Shown in pieces: positions 1 through 8,851 of a stretch of 64,000 bases of DNA. Below the pieces are notes generated by a model, which made no database searches, was not told the DNA's origin, and worked only from the letters and a program-made list of their open reading frames with translations. Both the position numbers and the translations under genes were made by a program. The stretch's first letter is position 1; each line of letters begins with the position of its first letter. This DNA comes from Chitinophagaceae bacterium (GTDB lineage: Bacteria; Bacteroidota; Bacteroidia; Chitinophagales; Chitinophagaceae): contig SEAC01000015.1 of assembly GCA_004173235.1 (NCBI GenBank), positions 434,001 to 498,000 of the forward strand. The letters are read 5' to 3'.

Positions 1-1223
1 CGGTGTTGAAAAAAGCGGCCGCTATTGTAACGAACAGAGGCGGACGTACGAGCCACGCCTCGATCGTGGCGCGCGAACTCGGCGTACCCGCAGTGGTCGG
101 CTGCGGAAACGCAACCGAGAACATCGCCGATGGTAGTGTCATCACGGTGTCCTGCGCCGAAGGGCAAACAGGATCTATTTATGAGGGTGCGGCGCCGTAC
201 ACCATCGTTGAACACGATTTCTCCGACACAAAGCTGCCCGCGAAAACCGAGGTGAAGCTCATTGTCGGAGACCCCGATAATGCCTTTCGCCTTTCATTCT
301 TTCCAAATCATGGAGTTGGATTAATGCGGCTTGAATTCATCATCAGCCAGCATGTGCGCGTGCATCCCATGGCACTGGTGCGCTTCGATGAATTGAAAGA
401 TGACGAAGCCCGGGCCGAGATCGGGCGCCTGACAAAAGCCTACCCGGACAAGAAAGTGTTTTTCATTGAAAAGTTGTCGGAGGGCATTGCGATGATCGCT
501 GCTGCTTTTTATCCGAAAGAAGTCATCGTGCGCACAAGCGATTTCAAGACCAACGAGTATGCAAGCCTTATCGGCGGTGCCGGGTTTGAGCCAAAAGAAG
601 AAAACCCGATGCTCGGATTCCGGGGTGCTTCGCGTTATTATCATCCGCTGTATGAAGAGGCTTTTGCGTTGGAGTGCGCAGCCATTGCGCACGTGCGCGG
701 CCGGATGGGACTGCGCAACGTTAAGGTAATGATCCCCTTCTGCCGCACGGTTTCGGAAGCCGAGAAAGTCGTGTCGGTGATGGCTCACCATGGACTGGAC
801 CGCGCGGTCGATACCGGCCTTGAATTATATATGATGGCCGAAATACCTTCCAACGTTATCCTTGCCGACGAATTTGCGAAGTACTTCGACGGCTTTTCAA
901 TCGGATCAAACGACCTCACGCAACTTACCCTGGGCATTGATCGCGATTCGACACTCGTGTCGCCGCTCTTCAGCGAGCAGGATCCCGCTCCCAGGCGCTT
1001 GGTAGCCGATATGATCCGGGCAGCACACACGTGCGGCAGAAGGGTCGGGCTGTGCGGACAGGCACCCAGCGATGATCCATCCTATGCGCGTTTCCTTGTA
1101 GAAGAAGGCATCGACAGTATTTCTTTCAACCCCGACGTTCTGCTCACCGGCATTGGCGCGGTACGTTTGGCGTTGCAGAAACAGCATGAGGGAACTAAAC
1201 CCCAACGACCCACCGGTTTGTAA
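1..1223 (+). CDS. ppsA: Phosphoenolpyruvate synthase, C-terminal part (5' end outside window)
   Basis: Converts pyruvate, ATP and water to PEP, AMP and phosphate for gluconeogenesis. The visible 406 residues begin in the mobile swivelling domain: the motif GGRTSHASIVARELGVPAVVG carries the phospho-accepting histidine. The C-terminal PEP-binding barrel follows, with FSIGSNDLTQL and the active-site cysteine segment GLCGQAPSD followed by GIDSISFNPD, all typical of PEP synthase rather than PTS enzyme I. The ATP-grasp domain must lie upstream of base 1. The frame is open from the window edge, so the apparent GTG at base 3 is not a real start. The 3' end is followed by a histidine kinase and receiver genes, which suggests a shared stress or redox-controlled locus (inference). 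Confidence 0.93.
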   Translation, partial: VLKKAAAIVTNRGGRTSHASIVARELGVPAVVGCGNATENIADGSVITVSCAEGQTGSIYEGAAPYTIVEHDFSDTKLPAKTEVKLIVGDPDNAFRLSFFPNHGVGLMRLEFIISQHVRVHPMALVRFDELKDDEARAEIGRLTKAYPDKKVFFIEKLSEGIAMIAAAFYPKEVIVRTSDFKTNEYASLIGGAGFEPKEENPMLGFRGASRYYHPLYEEAFALECAAIAHVRGRMGLRNVKVMIPFCRTVSEAEKVVSVMAHHGLDRAVDTGLELYMMAEIPSNVILADEFAKYFDGFSIGSNDLTQLTLGIDRDSTLVSPLFSEQDPAPRRLVADMIRAAHTCGRRVGLCGQAPSDDPSYARFLVEEGIDSISFNPDVLLTGIGAVRLALQKQHEGTKPQRPTGL

Positions 1224-1284
1224 GCGGACATCTAACCAGCGAAACCGGAGGAACACATCAAACGGCACGATAACATTCGAGCGT

Positions 1285-2052
1285 ATGGAAACGGAGCATT
1301 ACGAGCAACTCGTTGAGGAACGAACTTTGGAACTCGCACGGTCGCTCGATCGCGAAAAGGCGCTGAACGACATGAAAGCGCAATTCGTGTCCATGGCATC
1401 GCACGAATTTCGAACACCGCTCAGCACCATCCTTTCGAGCATCGGTCTGATTGAACTGTACGACGGACACGACCACGTGCACAACCGGGCCAAACACATC
1501 GAGCGAATCAAGGCAGCCGTATTCGACCTTACCAGCATTCTGGACGACTTTCTAACACTCGATAAACTCGAGCATGGAAAAGTGGCCATCCACCGCTCGG
1601 CGGTTCTACTCAGAAGTTTCCTCCAGGGCCTGCTCGATGAAATGGGCTCCTTGGCCACCAAAAAAGAACTACAGGTTCACTTTCGCTACCGCGGTGATAA
1701 AGAAACGGTCACCGACCCCAAAGTTCTGCGCAACATCCTGCTCAACCTGCTTTCGAATGCTTTGAAATATTCACCCTCCGGCAAGCGGGTGTGGCTCAGT
1801 GCGTGTGTTTCCGATAAATTGATCACCCTGAATGTGAGAGACGAAGGCATCGGGATCCCGGAAGAGGCGAAAGCTTCGCTTTTCAAAATGTTCTTCCGTG
1901 GAGAGAATGCGGTGCATATTCAAGGCACGGGTTTGGGCCTTAACATCGTTCAACGGTATGTGGAGCTGCTCCAGGGTTCGATCCGTTTCAGGAGCTCGAA
2001 GAAAACCGGAACGGTGTTCAGCGTGCGTTTGCCCGTGCATATTGATCGTTGA
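1285..2052 (+). CDS. Sensor-less histidine kinase
   Basis: Soluble kinase of 255 residues. It starts directly with the coiled linker that usually follows a PAS domain (VEERTLELARSLDREKALN), then the HisKA H-box SHEFRTPLS with the phosphorylated His near residue 40. The HATPase N-box (NLLSNALKYSP), G1 (DEGIGIP) and G2 (GTGLGLNIV) follow. No sensor domain or membrane segment is present, so the signal must come from a partner or from a lost N-terminus. ATG 1285 is chosen because earlier in-frame starts (TTG 1153, ATG 1186) would overlap ppsA and encode low-complexity sequence. Its end overlaps the following receiver by about 11 bases, implying coupled translation. Confidence 0.88.
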   Translation: METEHYEQLVEERTLELARSLDREKALNDMKAQFVSMASHEFRTPLSTILSSIGLIELYDGHDHVHNRAKHIERIKAAVFDLTSILDDFLTLDKLEHGKVAIHRSAVLLRSFLQGLLDEMGSLATKKELQVHFRYRGDKETVTDPKVLRNILLNLLSNALKYSPSGKRVWLSACVSDKLITLNVRDEGIGIPEEAKASLFKMFFRGENAVHIQGTGLGLNIVQRYVELLQGSIRFRSSKKTGTVFSVRLPVHIDR

Positions 2053-2405
2053 AGACAACAGGCAGATACGTGAGAACACTGCGGAAATACTGTATCTGCA
2101 CCACTTCAATGTGGTTGCGGCTTCCAACGGGGTGCAAGGATACAAAATTGCCCGCGCCGCTAATCCGGACCTTATCCTGTGCGACATCATGAGGCCGGAA
2201 ACGGGCGGACAATATCTTTTGCAACGCGCCCGTTCCAACCCTGGGACAGAAGGAATTCCCATTGTGTTTTTTTCTGCAGAAACCACTGGTACCAACATGG
2301 CAACGATTCCTTATTGGACAAGCCAACGGATTTCTTAAAAAGCCGTTTACAGCTCGCGATCTTCTTGAGGCCGTGTACCGGCTTATCGGAGCGCCCGATG
2401 CGTGA
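2042..2405 (+). pseudogene. Receiver (REC) domain with an internal frameshift
   Basis: A single-domain response regulator. The first frame, probably starting at TTG 2042 inside the kinase stop, reads ILIVEDNRQIRENTAEIL and then LILCDIMRPETGG, which includes the acidic pocket and the phospho-Asp. After PIVFFSAET this frame runs into a stop at 2336-2338. The remaining REC, including the conserved lysine in GFLKKPF and helix 5 (DLLEAVYRL), continues in another frame to the stop at 2403-2405. The switch lies roughly between 2283 and 2300. The two halves together match the intact receiver at 2583 closely. This is either a genuine inactivating indel or a sequencing error. Confidence 0.75.
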
Positions 2406-2582
2406 CTCCACGAGGTCGTTCTTCGGGAATTGCCCGGCTAAACCGATCCACAAGAAAATTAAGTAAATTGTTGGCAGATTTTGCAAAGAGAGATCGCCGG
2501 CTTGTACAGGTCGTGTGTGCAATATCTGGAATTTTCGACCGGCGCCAAACGAAACGGAGCGATTCGAATCCCAACGCGATAT

Positions 2583-3638
2583 ATGAAAAAAATCCTGCTC
2601 ATCGAAGATAACCCCGACATACGCGAGAATACAGCCGAGTTGCTGGAACTGTCTCATTACCGCGTAATTACGGCCAACAATGGCAGGCAGGGCGTTAGCA
2701 AAGCACTGGAAAACAAACCCGACCTGATCATTTGCGATATCATGATGCCAGAACTGGACGGATATGGAGTGCTCCATATGGTGCAGCATAATCCGGAACT
2801 GCAGAATACACCGTTCATCTTCCTCACCGCAAGAGCGGAGCAAAGCGAGGTGCGCAACGGCATGTCGCTGGGTGCCGACGACTACATTACGAAACCCTTC
2901 GATACTACCGACTTGTTGAAGACGGTGGAGAGCCGCCTCCGCAAGGCCGACTTGCTGCACAAAGCCAAAACTCCCGGTATCGAGGGGGTGAACGAGCTGA
3001 TATCGGCCACGGGTGGCGAGCGCGTGTTGCAATCGTTCGTTGAGGGCAGGCACTTCGACCGGTATAAAAAAAAGGAGCGGATTTACACCGAGGGCAACCA
3101 CCCGGTGCGGCTCTTCTACCTGCAAAAAGGGAAGGTCAAACTATACAAAAGCAATGATGACGGGAAAGAGTTGATCATGAAAATCGTAAACGAAGGAGAG
3201 TTTTTCGGATACGTTGCCCTGCTCGAGGATACTTCCTACCAGGCCAATGCCGAAGCTTTGGAGGCGTGCGAGATCGTTGGCATACCGAGGAAAGAATTTG
3301 AAGAATTAATGAACGCCAACCCGCTGGTAACGCGAAAGTTTCTCAACCTCCTCGCCCACGACGTACGCGCCAAGGAAGCACAATTAGTGCGAATCGCCTA
3401 CAATTCGCTGCGCCGTAAAACGGCCGATGCACTTCTGGCAGCACAGGAACGCTTTCAAAAAGGCGATCGGGCGATGCCCATTCAACTTACCCGCGAAAAC
3501 CTTGCTGCACTCGCCGGCACGGCCACCGAATCATTGATTCGAACGTTGAGTGATTTTAGGTCGGAGGGTTTGATCGATATTGAGGACGGGCACATCACGA
3601 TCCTGCAAAGTGAAAAGCTGGAGCGACTGGCCAATTGA
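2583..3638 (+). CDS. Receiver-Crp/Fnr fusion transcription regulator
   Basis: A 351-residue response regulator with an unusual output. Residues 1-120 form a complete REC domain (acidic pair at 8-9, phospho-Asp 52 in CDIMMPELDG, Lys 104 in ITKPF). Residues about 145-270 form a cyclic-nucleotide-type beta roll (FYLQKGKVKLYK, then EGEFFGY). A Crp helix-turn-helix follows around 285-340 (LTRENLAALAGTATESLIRTL). A phosphorelay therefore probably drives a Crp-type DNA-binding module, perhaps with a second ligand. The kinase at 1285 is the obvious partner. ATG 2583 is chosen because it opens the REC fold exactly; the in-frame sequence upstream is not conserved-looking. Confidence 0.9.
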   Translation: MKKILLIEDNPDIRENTAELLELSHYRVITANNGRQGVSKALENKPDLIICDIMMPELDGYGVLHMVQHNPELQNTPFIFLTARAEQSEVRNGMSLGADDYITKPFDTTDLLKTVESRLRKADLLHKAKTPGIEGVNELISATGGERVLQSFVEGRHFDRYKKKERIYTEGNHPVRLFYLQKGKVKLYKSNDDGKELIMKIVNEGEFFGYVALLEDTSYQANAEALEACEIVGIPRKEFEELMNANPLVTRKFLNLLAHDVRAKEAQLVRIAYNSLRRKTADALLAAQERFQKGDRAMPIQLTRENLAALAGTATESLIRTLSDFRSEGLIDIEDGHITILQSEKLERLAN

Positions 3639-3830
3639 CTTCCCTGACCGTTGTCATGGTAACTCAACAATGATCGTCATCGTTTAACCGCAACGATTGT
3701 TGGATTCTTGCACCGGTGCACCACATGCAGCCTTTACGGGCTTTTTCAGCAATGTTATGCCCCAGGTGGTTTCGGCGAAACACCCGTTATCAATCGCGCC
3801 TTCTTCATTTCAAAAAGCCCCTCCCGACCC

Positions 3831-4391
3831 GTGAACAGTCAGCTAACCCAATTGCTCGAAACCGAAAGCCAGCACCTCAACAAACTGAACGAGATCGTTG
3901 TGCAGGCAGTGGATGAAGAAAGATTGCTTTCGCAAAAACTGACGCCTTTTGAAGAACGGCAAACCACCTTTCGCGAGCGCGTTGAAGACACGGTCTCCGC
4001 ATTCGGCGGCAGTTGGTGGTTCATCGGGATCTGCCTGTTTTTGATGCTCGGCTGGATGGCATTGAACCTGTATGGCTTCCGCCATCCCGTAGACCCCTAC
4101 CCTTTCATTCTGCTCAACCTCGCCCTTTCAACCGTTGCGGCGCTTCAGGCACCGATCATCATGATGAGTCAGAATCGCAAAGAGGATAAAGACCGGCAGC
4201 GCGCGGCTAACGATTACATGGTGAATCTGAAGGCTGAAATCGAAGTGCGCAACCTCCATCAGAAGCTCGACCTGCTGATTTCCGACCAGATGAAAACCCT
4301 GTTTGAGATCCAAAAAATGCAAGTGGAGATAATGGAAGACATCAGAACTGGTCTTCTTTCAAAAGAAAACCCGAACGACAAGGGGCTATGA
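3831..4391 (+). CDS. DUF1003 family membrane protein
   Basis: About 186 residues from GTG 3831; an in-frame extension to 3708 adds cysteine-rich sequence that does not look native. The core shows the DUF1003 pattern: a charged N-terminal helix (FEERQTTFRERVEDTVSAFGGSW), two membrane segments separated by FRHPVDPYPFILLNL, then a conserved cytoplasmic stretch (IIMMSQNRKEDKDRQRAANDY) and a coiled-coil tail. The biochemical role of the family is not established. Its stop overlaps the start of the L,D-transpeptidase as ATGA, so the two are probably translated together. Confidence 0.8.
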   Translation: MNSQLTQLLETESQHLNKLNEIVVQAVDEERLLSQKLTPFEERQTTFRERVEDTVSAFGGSWWFIGICLFLMLGWMALNLYGFRHPVDPYPFILLNLALSTVAALQAPIIMMSQNRKEDKDRQRAANDYMVNLKAEIEVRNLHQKLDLLISDQMKTLFEIQKMQVEIMEDIRTGLLSKENPNDKGL

Positions 4392-5908
4392 AAAACAATT
4401 GCCTGATTCTGTTGCTCATTGCACGCTTCCTTCTCTCAACACAGGCTGCGCTGTGCCAGCAGGTTTCGGAGAAGGACATCAGCGCGTTTGCCCGTTCGCC
4501 CCGTTACACAAGCATCGTTGCGTTTTACGAGGCCGGAGGCGGGCAGGTGACCTGGTTCGGGCCCGACAGCCTGCACGAGCCGCTTACGACCCTGCTCGAA
4601 TCTGCGGCATCCTATGCCCTGTTTGCCGACGACTACCGCGCAACCAGCAGCCCCGCCGTGGGCGGCAGTGCACTTGTAAACAAGGATATTCGTCTTACGG
4701 ATGCCGCCCTCCATTTCTTCGGCGACCTGAAAGCGGGCAACCGTACGCCAACACTGAGTTACGCAGGCCTTTCGTATGAGCCGGAAACTCAGCTCGATGC
4801 CAGCGAGATACAACTGCTTAGAAGCGGCCGGCTCCAGGAGCTCGAGCGATCGTTTCGCCCCCGCACCGACGCCTACGGTACACTCCTCGGGCTACTGCTT
4901 CATTTCCAGCTCGTGCAGCGCACTCCAGGTTTTCGTGAAGCGCGGGTACGTTTCCCTTTTACAGCTACGCAACACAGTGAATTTATGCTGCGGCTCTACC
5001 AACTCGGGTTGCTGCGGCGCGCCGATACGATCTTGACCGATATCCAAATGCAGCAGACTATCGTGCGCACCCAGATGCATTTTGCGCTTTCCACCAACGG
5101 CAAAGTTACCCAGGCTCTGGTGACAGCGCTGAACGTACCGCTCCAACAACGTTCTGCAGAATTATGCGCGTCTATCAATCTGTTACGGTGGCTTGAAGGG
5201 CTCAGGAGAAAAGGCGCTTTGCTTGCCCTCAACATTGCCTCGGCCGACATGGTGGTGGTAGCCGGCGACGATACGCTGTTGTACTCCAGGATCGTAGCGG
5301 GCAAGCCTGCTACACCCACGCCTACGCTGACCAGTACTATTACGGAGGTGATCCTGTTTCCTTTTTGGATGGTGCCGCACAAGATCGCGACCCGCGAATT
5401 GCTGCCGCTTATCAAAGCCAGCCGCGCGACGCTCGATGTCGGCAACTTCCAGGTGCTTGACCGGGCGGGACGCGTGGTAGACCCCCGCCGCATTAATTGG
5501 AAGTCTCTCAATGCCGGCAACTTCCCTTATGTGCTGCGCCAAATGAGTGGCTGCGACAATGCGCTAGGGATCGTGAAATTCAATTTCAATAATCCTTTCA
5601 CTGTTTACCTCCACGATACACCTTCCAAAGGTCTGTTCAGCACCGATCACCGCTTCTACAGCCACGGATGCATGCGCGTGGAAAAGCCGGATGCCCTTGC
5701 GCACCTGCTTCTCGGCACCAACCGTATGGCCATCGATACGGTGACGGCAAAAGGATGCCTCCACCAGGCCGGACCCAAAACCATCCGGGCTGAAAGACCA
5801 CTCCCGCTCGTTGTTTTCTACGCCACTGCATGGAGCACACCGAAGGGAGAGCCACGATTTTTCCAGGATGTATATCAACGCAATGCCCTGCTCCGGAGGC
5901 AGCCATGA
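4388..5908 (+). CDS. L,D-transpeptidase (YcbB-like)
   Basis: A 506-residue secreted or periplasmic protein with an N-terminal signal peptide (LLLIARFLLSTQAALC). L,D-transpeptidases form 3-3 peptidoglycan cross-links or attach proteins to the wall using a catalytic cysteine. The YkuD-type core lies in the last third: YLHDTPSKGLF, then the signature SHGCMRVE with Cys near residue 428. The large helical N-terminal part resembles the scaffold of YcbB/LdtD-type enzymes. ATGA overlap with the DUF1003 gene indicates coupling. The window gives no evidence on which cross-link it makes. Confidence 0.88.
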   Translation: MKNNCLILLLIARFLLSTQAALCQQVSEKDISAFARSPRYTSIVAFYEAGGGQVTWFGPDSLHEPLTTLLESAASYALFADDYRATSSPAVGGSALVNKDIRLTDAALHFFGDLKAGNRTPTLSYAGLSYEPETQLDASEIQLLRSGRLQELERSFRPRTDAYGTLLGLLLHFQLVQRTPGFREARVRFPFTATQHSEFMLRLYQLGLLRRADTILTDIQMQQTIVRTQMHFALSTNGKVTQALVTALNVPLQQRSAELCASINLLRWLEGLRRKGALLALNIASADMVVVAGDDTLLYSRIVAGKPATPTPTLTSTITEVILFPFWMVPHKIATRELLPLIKASRATLDVGNFQVLDRAGRVVDPRRINWKSLNAGNFPYVLRQMSGCDNALGIVKFNFNNPFTVYLHDTPSKGLFSTDHRFYSHGCMRVEKPDALAHLLLGTNRMAIDTVTAKGCLHQAGPKTIRAERPLPLVVFYATAWSTPKGEPRFFQDVYQRNALLRRQP

Positions 5909-6044
5909 CGAACATTATCATCGTGCACTGATGTATCTCATGCGTGTAGTAACGAGCACGCGGTTTCTTTGAATCACCAACAGCCGTGCGGACTCAAGGC
6001 TAAGGCCGGTGGTTGGTTTGACCGCAAATGGTCCAAAACTGATT

Positions 6045-6815
6045 ATGAAAGAACGTTCAACCTGGGAGAGTTTTTTTTCGTCTGCCGGCGCGCTTTCCGT
6101 CTTCACCGGCCGATTTGCCGTGCAGGCAACGCGCGGCGGCCAGGAGCTGCGTGAGTTGGGAAGGCAGTGCTTTGTCATCGGCTATCAATCACTCCCGCTT
6201 ACAGCCCTTACCGGCTTCATCATGGGTCTTGTGCTTACCATTCAGCTGCGGCCTTCGTTGCTCGATTATGGAGTGGAATCACAGCTGCCTTCGATGATTT
6301 CCGTAGCCGTTATCCGCGAGCTCGGTCCGGTTATCACAGCCCTGATCTTTGCCGGTAAGATCGGGAGCCGCATCGGTGCCGAGTTGGGATCGATGCGGGT
6401 AACGGAGCAGATCGATGCCATGGAAGTATCGGGCACCAACCCGTTCAAATTCCTTGTAGTGACCCGCGTGCTGGCGTGTACGCTGATGCTGCCGGCGTTG
6501 GCGCTCATCGCCGACGCCATCGCCCTCTACGGCTCTTATCTCGGCGTAAACATCAAGGGTAACACAAGCTTCCCCCTTTTTTACCGGCAGGCCATGAACA
6601 TCCTGAGTTTCGGCGATGTGGTTCCGGCTTTCCTGAAGACATTTCTTTTCGGTTTCGCTGTGGGCATCATCGGTTGTTTTGAAGGTTATTTTTCAAAAAA
6701 AGGCACCGAGGGCGTCGGCCGCTCCGCAAACAGCGCGGTGGTTACTGCATCAATAGCGGTGTTTATCATCGACCTTATATCCGTACTCGTTACCGACCTG
6801 CTCAACCTGAACTAG
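6045..6815 (+). CDS. mlaE: MlaE-type ABC transporter permease
   Basis: A 256-residue inner-membrane permease of the MlaE/YrbE family, which forms the membrane core of MCE phospholipid transporters. Family signs are the interface helix followed by LTALTGFIMGLVLTIQL, the conserved VIRELGPVITALIFAGKIGSRIGAELGSM region, and VTEQIDAMEVSGTNPFKFLVVTRV. ATG 6045 is preferred to ATG 6009 because it gives the usual length. The ATPase begins directly after its stop and the MCE protein follows, forming a compact three-gene unit that ends at 8602. Confidence 0.93.
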   Translation: MKERSTWESFFSSAGALSVFTGRFAVQATRGGQELRELGRQCFVIGYQSLPLTALTGFIMGLVLTIQLRPSLLDYGVESQLPSMISVAVIRELGPVITALIFAGKIGSRIGAELGSMRVTEQIDAMEVSGTNPFKFLVVTRVLACTLMLPALALIADAIALYGSYLGVNIKGNTSFPLFYRQAMNILSFGDVVPAFLKTFLFGFAVGIIGCFEGYFSKKGTEGVGRSANSAVVTASIAVFIIDLISVLVTDLLNLN

Positions 6816-7592
6816 ATGTTACAGAATACCTCCATGCGTCCTGGGGAAGTCGAACCCACAACAGCTGAACCGGTGATCCGCGTAACCGATCTGCATAAGG
6901 CCTTTGGGAGTAACAGAGTACTCGACGGTTTCAGCATCGAGCTCCATGCCGGGGAAAATCTCGCGGTCATCGGGCGGTCGGGCTCGGGTAAATCCGTACT
7001 GATCAAGTGCGTAATCGGGCTGCTGGGGCCCGACAAAGGGCGGATAGAAATTTTCGGAGACGATATCAGCGCTTTGAGTTCAGATGCGCTCAATGCGCTG
7101 CGTGGCAAAGTCGGATTTCTTTTTCAAAGCAATGCCTTGTACGATTCGATGACGGTGCGGGAAAATCTGGAGTTCCCCCTGCGTCGCCATCACACGGAGG
7201 CGATGGGCGGCAGCGTGACAGATCGCGTGCGCGAAGCGCTGGATAGCGTGGGGCTCGCGCATACGATCGACATGATGCCCTCCGAGCTCTCGGGAGGCAT
7301 GTGCAAACGTGTGGCGCTCGCACGGGCGCTCATCCTGCAGCCATCGATCATCCTGTATGATGAGCCCACCACCGGGCTCGACCCGATTACGGCGCGCGAG
7401 ATCAGTGAGCTCATCGTGCGCATCCGGGAGCGCTACGGCACTTCCGCCCTCATCATTTCTCACGACCTCCGGTGCATTCGGATCGCTTCCGATCGCACAG
7501 CGGTGCTGGTAGATGGGAAGTGCGGTGCCGAGGGAAGCTTCGACGAACTGGCACGATCCACCGATTTGCAGGTACACCCATTCTTTAGCTGA
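6816..7592 (+). CDS. mlaF: MlaF-type ABC transporter ATPase
   Basis: A 258-residue cytoplasmic ATPase that powers the MlaE permease. Walker A is GRSGSGKS near residue 53, the Q-loop region is FLFQSNALYDSMTV, the ABC signature is LSGGMCKRVALARAL, and Walker B is ILYDEPTTGLDP, followed by the switch His in IISHDL. The Met after LSGG and the NALYDSMTV block are typical of MCE-associated ATPases. It starts with no gap after the permease and ends 2 bp before the MCE gene. Confidence 0.94.
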   Translation: MLQNTSMRPGEVEPTTAEPVIRVTDLHKAFGSNRVLDGFSIELHAGENLAVIGRSGSGKSVLIKCVIGLLGPDKGRIEIFGDDISALSSDALNALRGKVGFLFQSNALYDSMTVRENLEFPLRRHHTEAMGGSVTDRVREALDSVGLAHTIDMMPSELSGGMCKRVALARALILQPSIILYDEPTTGLDPITAREISELIVRIRERYGTSALIISHDLRCIRIASDRTAVLVDGKCGAEGSFDELARSTDLQVHPFFS

Positions 7593-7594
7593 TT

Positions 7595-8602
7595 ATGAAC
7601 CGTAAACCGATCAATACCGTCAAACTGGGCGCCTTCGTGGTTGCGGGGCTCGCGTTCCTTTTGCTCATGCTTTACACCATCGGCAAAAATCAAAATCTAT
7701 TCGGCCGCAATTTCATCCTGCGCGCGCATTTCTCCAATGCCAGCGGCCTCATTGCCGGCAACAATGTGCGCTTCTCCGGCATCGACGCGGGAACGGTAAA
7801 AGAGGTATCGGTGCTGAACGACACAACAATTGAAGTGACCATGCTGATCAAGCGGTCGCTTCAGAAGCATATCCGGAAAAACTGCCCTGTCTCCATTGGT
7901 ACCGACGGCCTGATGGGCAACAAGCTCGTGAACCTGGAGCCCGCGCGCAGCATGGCCACCGCTGCAGAGGAAGGCGATGTGTTGCAAGGGAGCAGCGGCG
8001 CCGGCACCGAGGAGGTCATGGAAGTGCTTTACAAGACCGTAAACGATCTTTCTGGTGCAGCTAAGGAGATACGTAGTACTACAACACGCATCAATCAAAG
8101 CAAAGGGTTGTGGAGCCTTATGGAAGACGAGGCGTTGCCTGCGAATGTTTCGGCATCACTCGTGCGCCTGAGAAAGGCGTCCGCTCATCTCGACATGTTG
8201 ATGGCGAACCTGGAAACCATGGGAAGTGAACTGCGGCAAGGCAAAGGGTCGTTGGGACATCTCCTTCGCGACACGGCAATGGCGGCCAGCCTGTATAGGT
8301 CTGAACAAACACTCGAGATCGTTCTGGCCCGAACCGACACGGCCCTACAGCAAATCCGTGCGCTCACCGACACTACAGCCAGCCAGTTGCGCAGCGGGAA
8401 AGGTGCGCTCCCCAGCCTCCTCAACGATGCAGCGATGACGCGGAAGATTGACCGCACACTCACCCACCTCGAGGAGGGAACTGCCGCCTTTGAACAATCG
8501 ATGATTGCGCTTCAGCACAACTTCCTCCTCCGCGGCTACTTTCGAAAGCAAGAGCGCAGGAAACTAGAAGCCCGAAAGGACTCAATCGAGGCATCCCACT
8601 AA
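7595..8602 (+). CDS. mlaD: MCE-domain lipid-binding protein (MlaD-like)
   Basis: A 335-residue periplasmic substrate-binding protein anchored by one N-terminal membrane helix (GAFVVAGLAFLLLMLYTIG). One MCE domain lies at about residues 38-115 (ARFSNASGLIAGNNVRFSGI region, then GTDGLMGNKLVNLEP). The long helical C-terminus carries two related segments, QGKGSLGHLLRDTAM and SGKGALPSLLNDAAM, typical of Bacteroidota MCE proteins. It is the third gene of the mlaEFD-like unit. A second, unlinked MCE protein is encoded at 26734. Confidence 0.92.
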   Translation: MNRKPINTVKLGAFVVAGLAFLLLMLYTIGKNQNLFGRNFILRAHFSNASGLIAGNNVRFSGIDAGTVKEVSVLNDTTIEVTMLIKRSLQKHIRKNCPVSIGTDGLMGNKLVNLEPARSMATAAEEGDVLQGSSGAGTEEVMEVLYKTVNDLSGAAKEIRSTTTRINQSKGLWSLMEDEALPANVSASLVRLRKASAHLDMLMANLETMGSELRQGKGSLGHLLRDTAMAASLYRSEQTLEIVLARTDTALQQIRALTDTTASQLRSGKGALPSLLNDAAMTRKIDRTLTHLEEGTAAFEQSMIALQHNFLLRGYFRKQERRKLEARKDSIEASH

Positions 8603-8851
8603 ACTGCAGTACCTATCGGGCTCCGGACCGACCGGCTGGTAGGTGCCTCACCACACACCGAAGCGATGAGCCGGAAGAGGCAATGCCCCTGGGTTTGCTA
8701 GTAATGATGCGTAGGCAAGCGATGCGTCTCAAGACCTGTGGTGACCTTGCAAACCGTGTCTTGCCAGCCTGACTACAGTCACGCGAAGCACTGCCGGTCG
8801 TCATTGCACACGGTTTGGCTCTGCCCTTTATTTACAGGAAACCTGTCAGCC
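8603..8851. other. 249-bp intergenic gap upstream of the stress protein
   Basis: I see no credible ORF, strong hairpin or clear -7 box here. One GTGACC half-site occurs near 8739-8744, resembling half of the Crp-type palindromes at 12693 and 13562, but its second half is missing. Confidence 0.4.

Noticed and set aside
2402..2611. Short plus-strand open frame between the broken receiver and the REC-Crp gene
   Set aside because: It spans the intergenic gap and enters the REC-Crp gene in another frame, with no conserved features.
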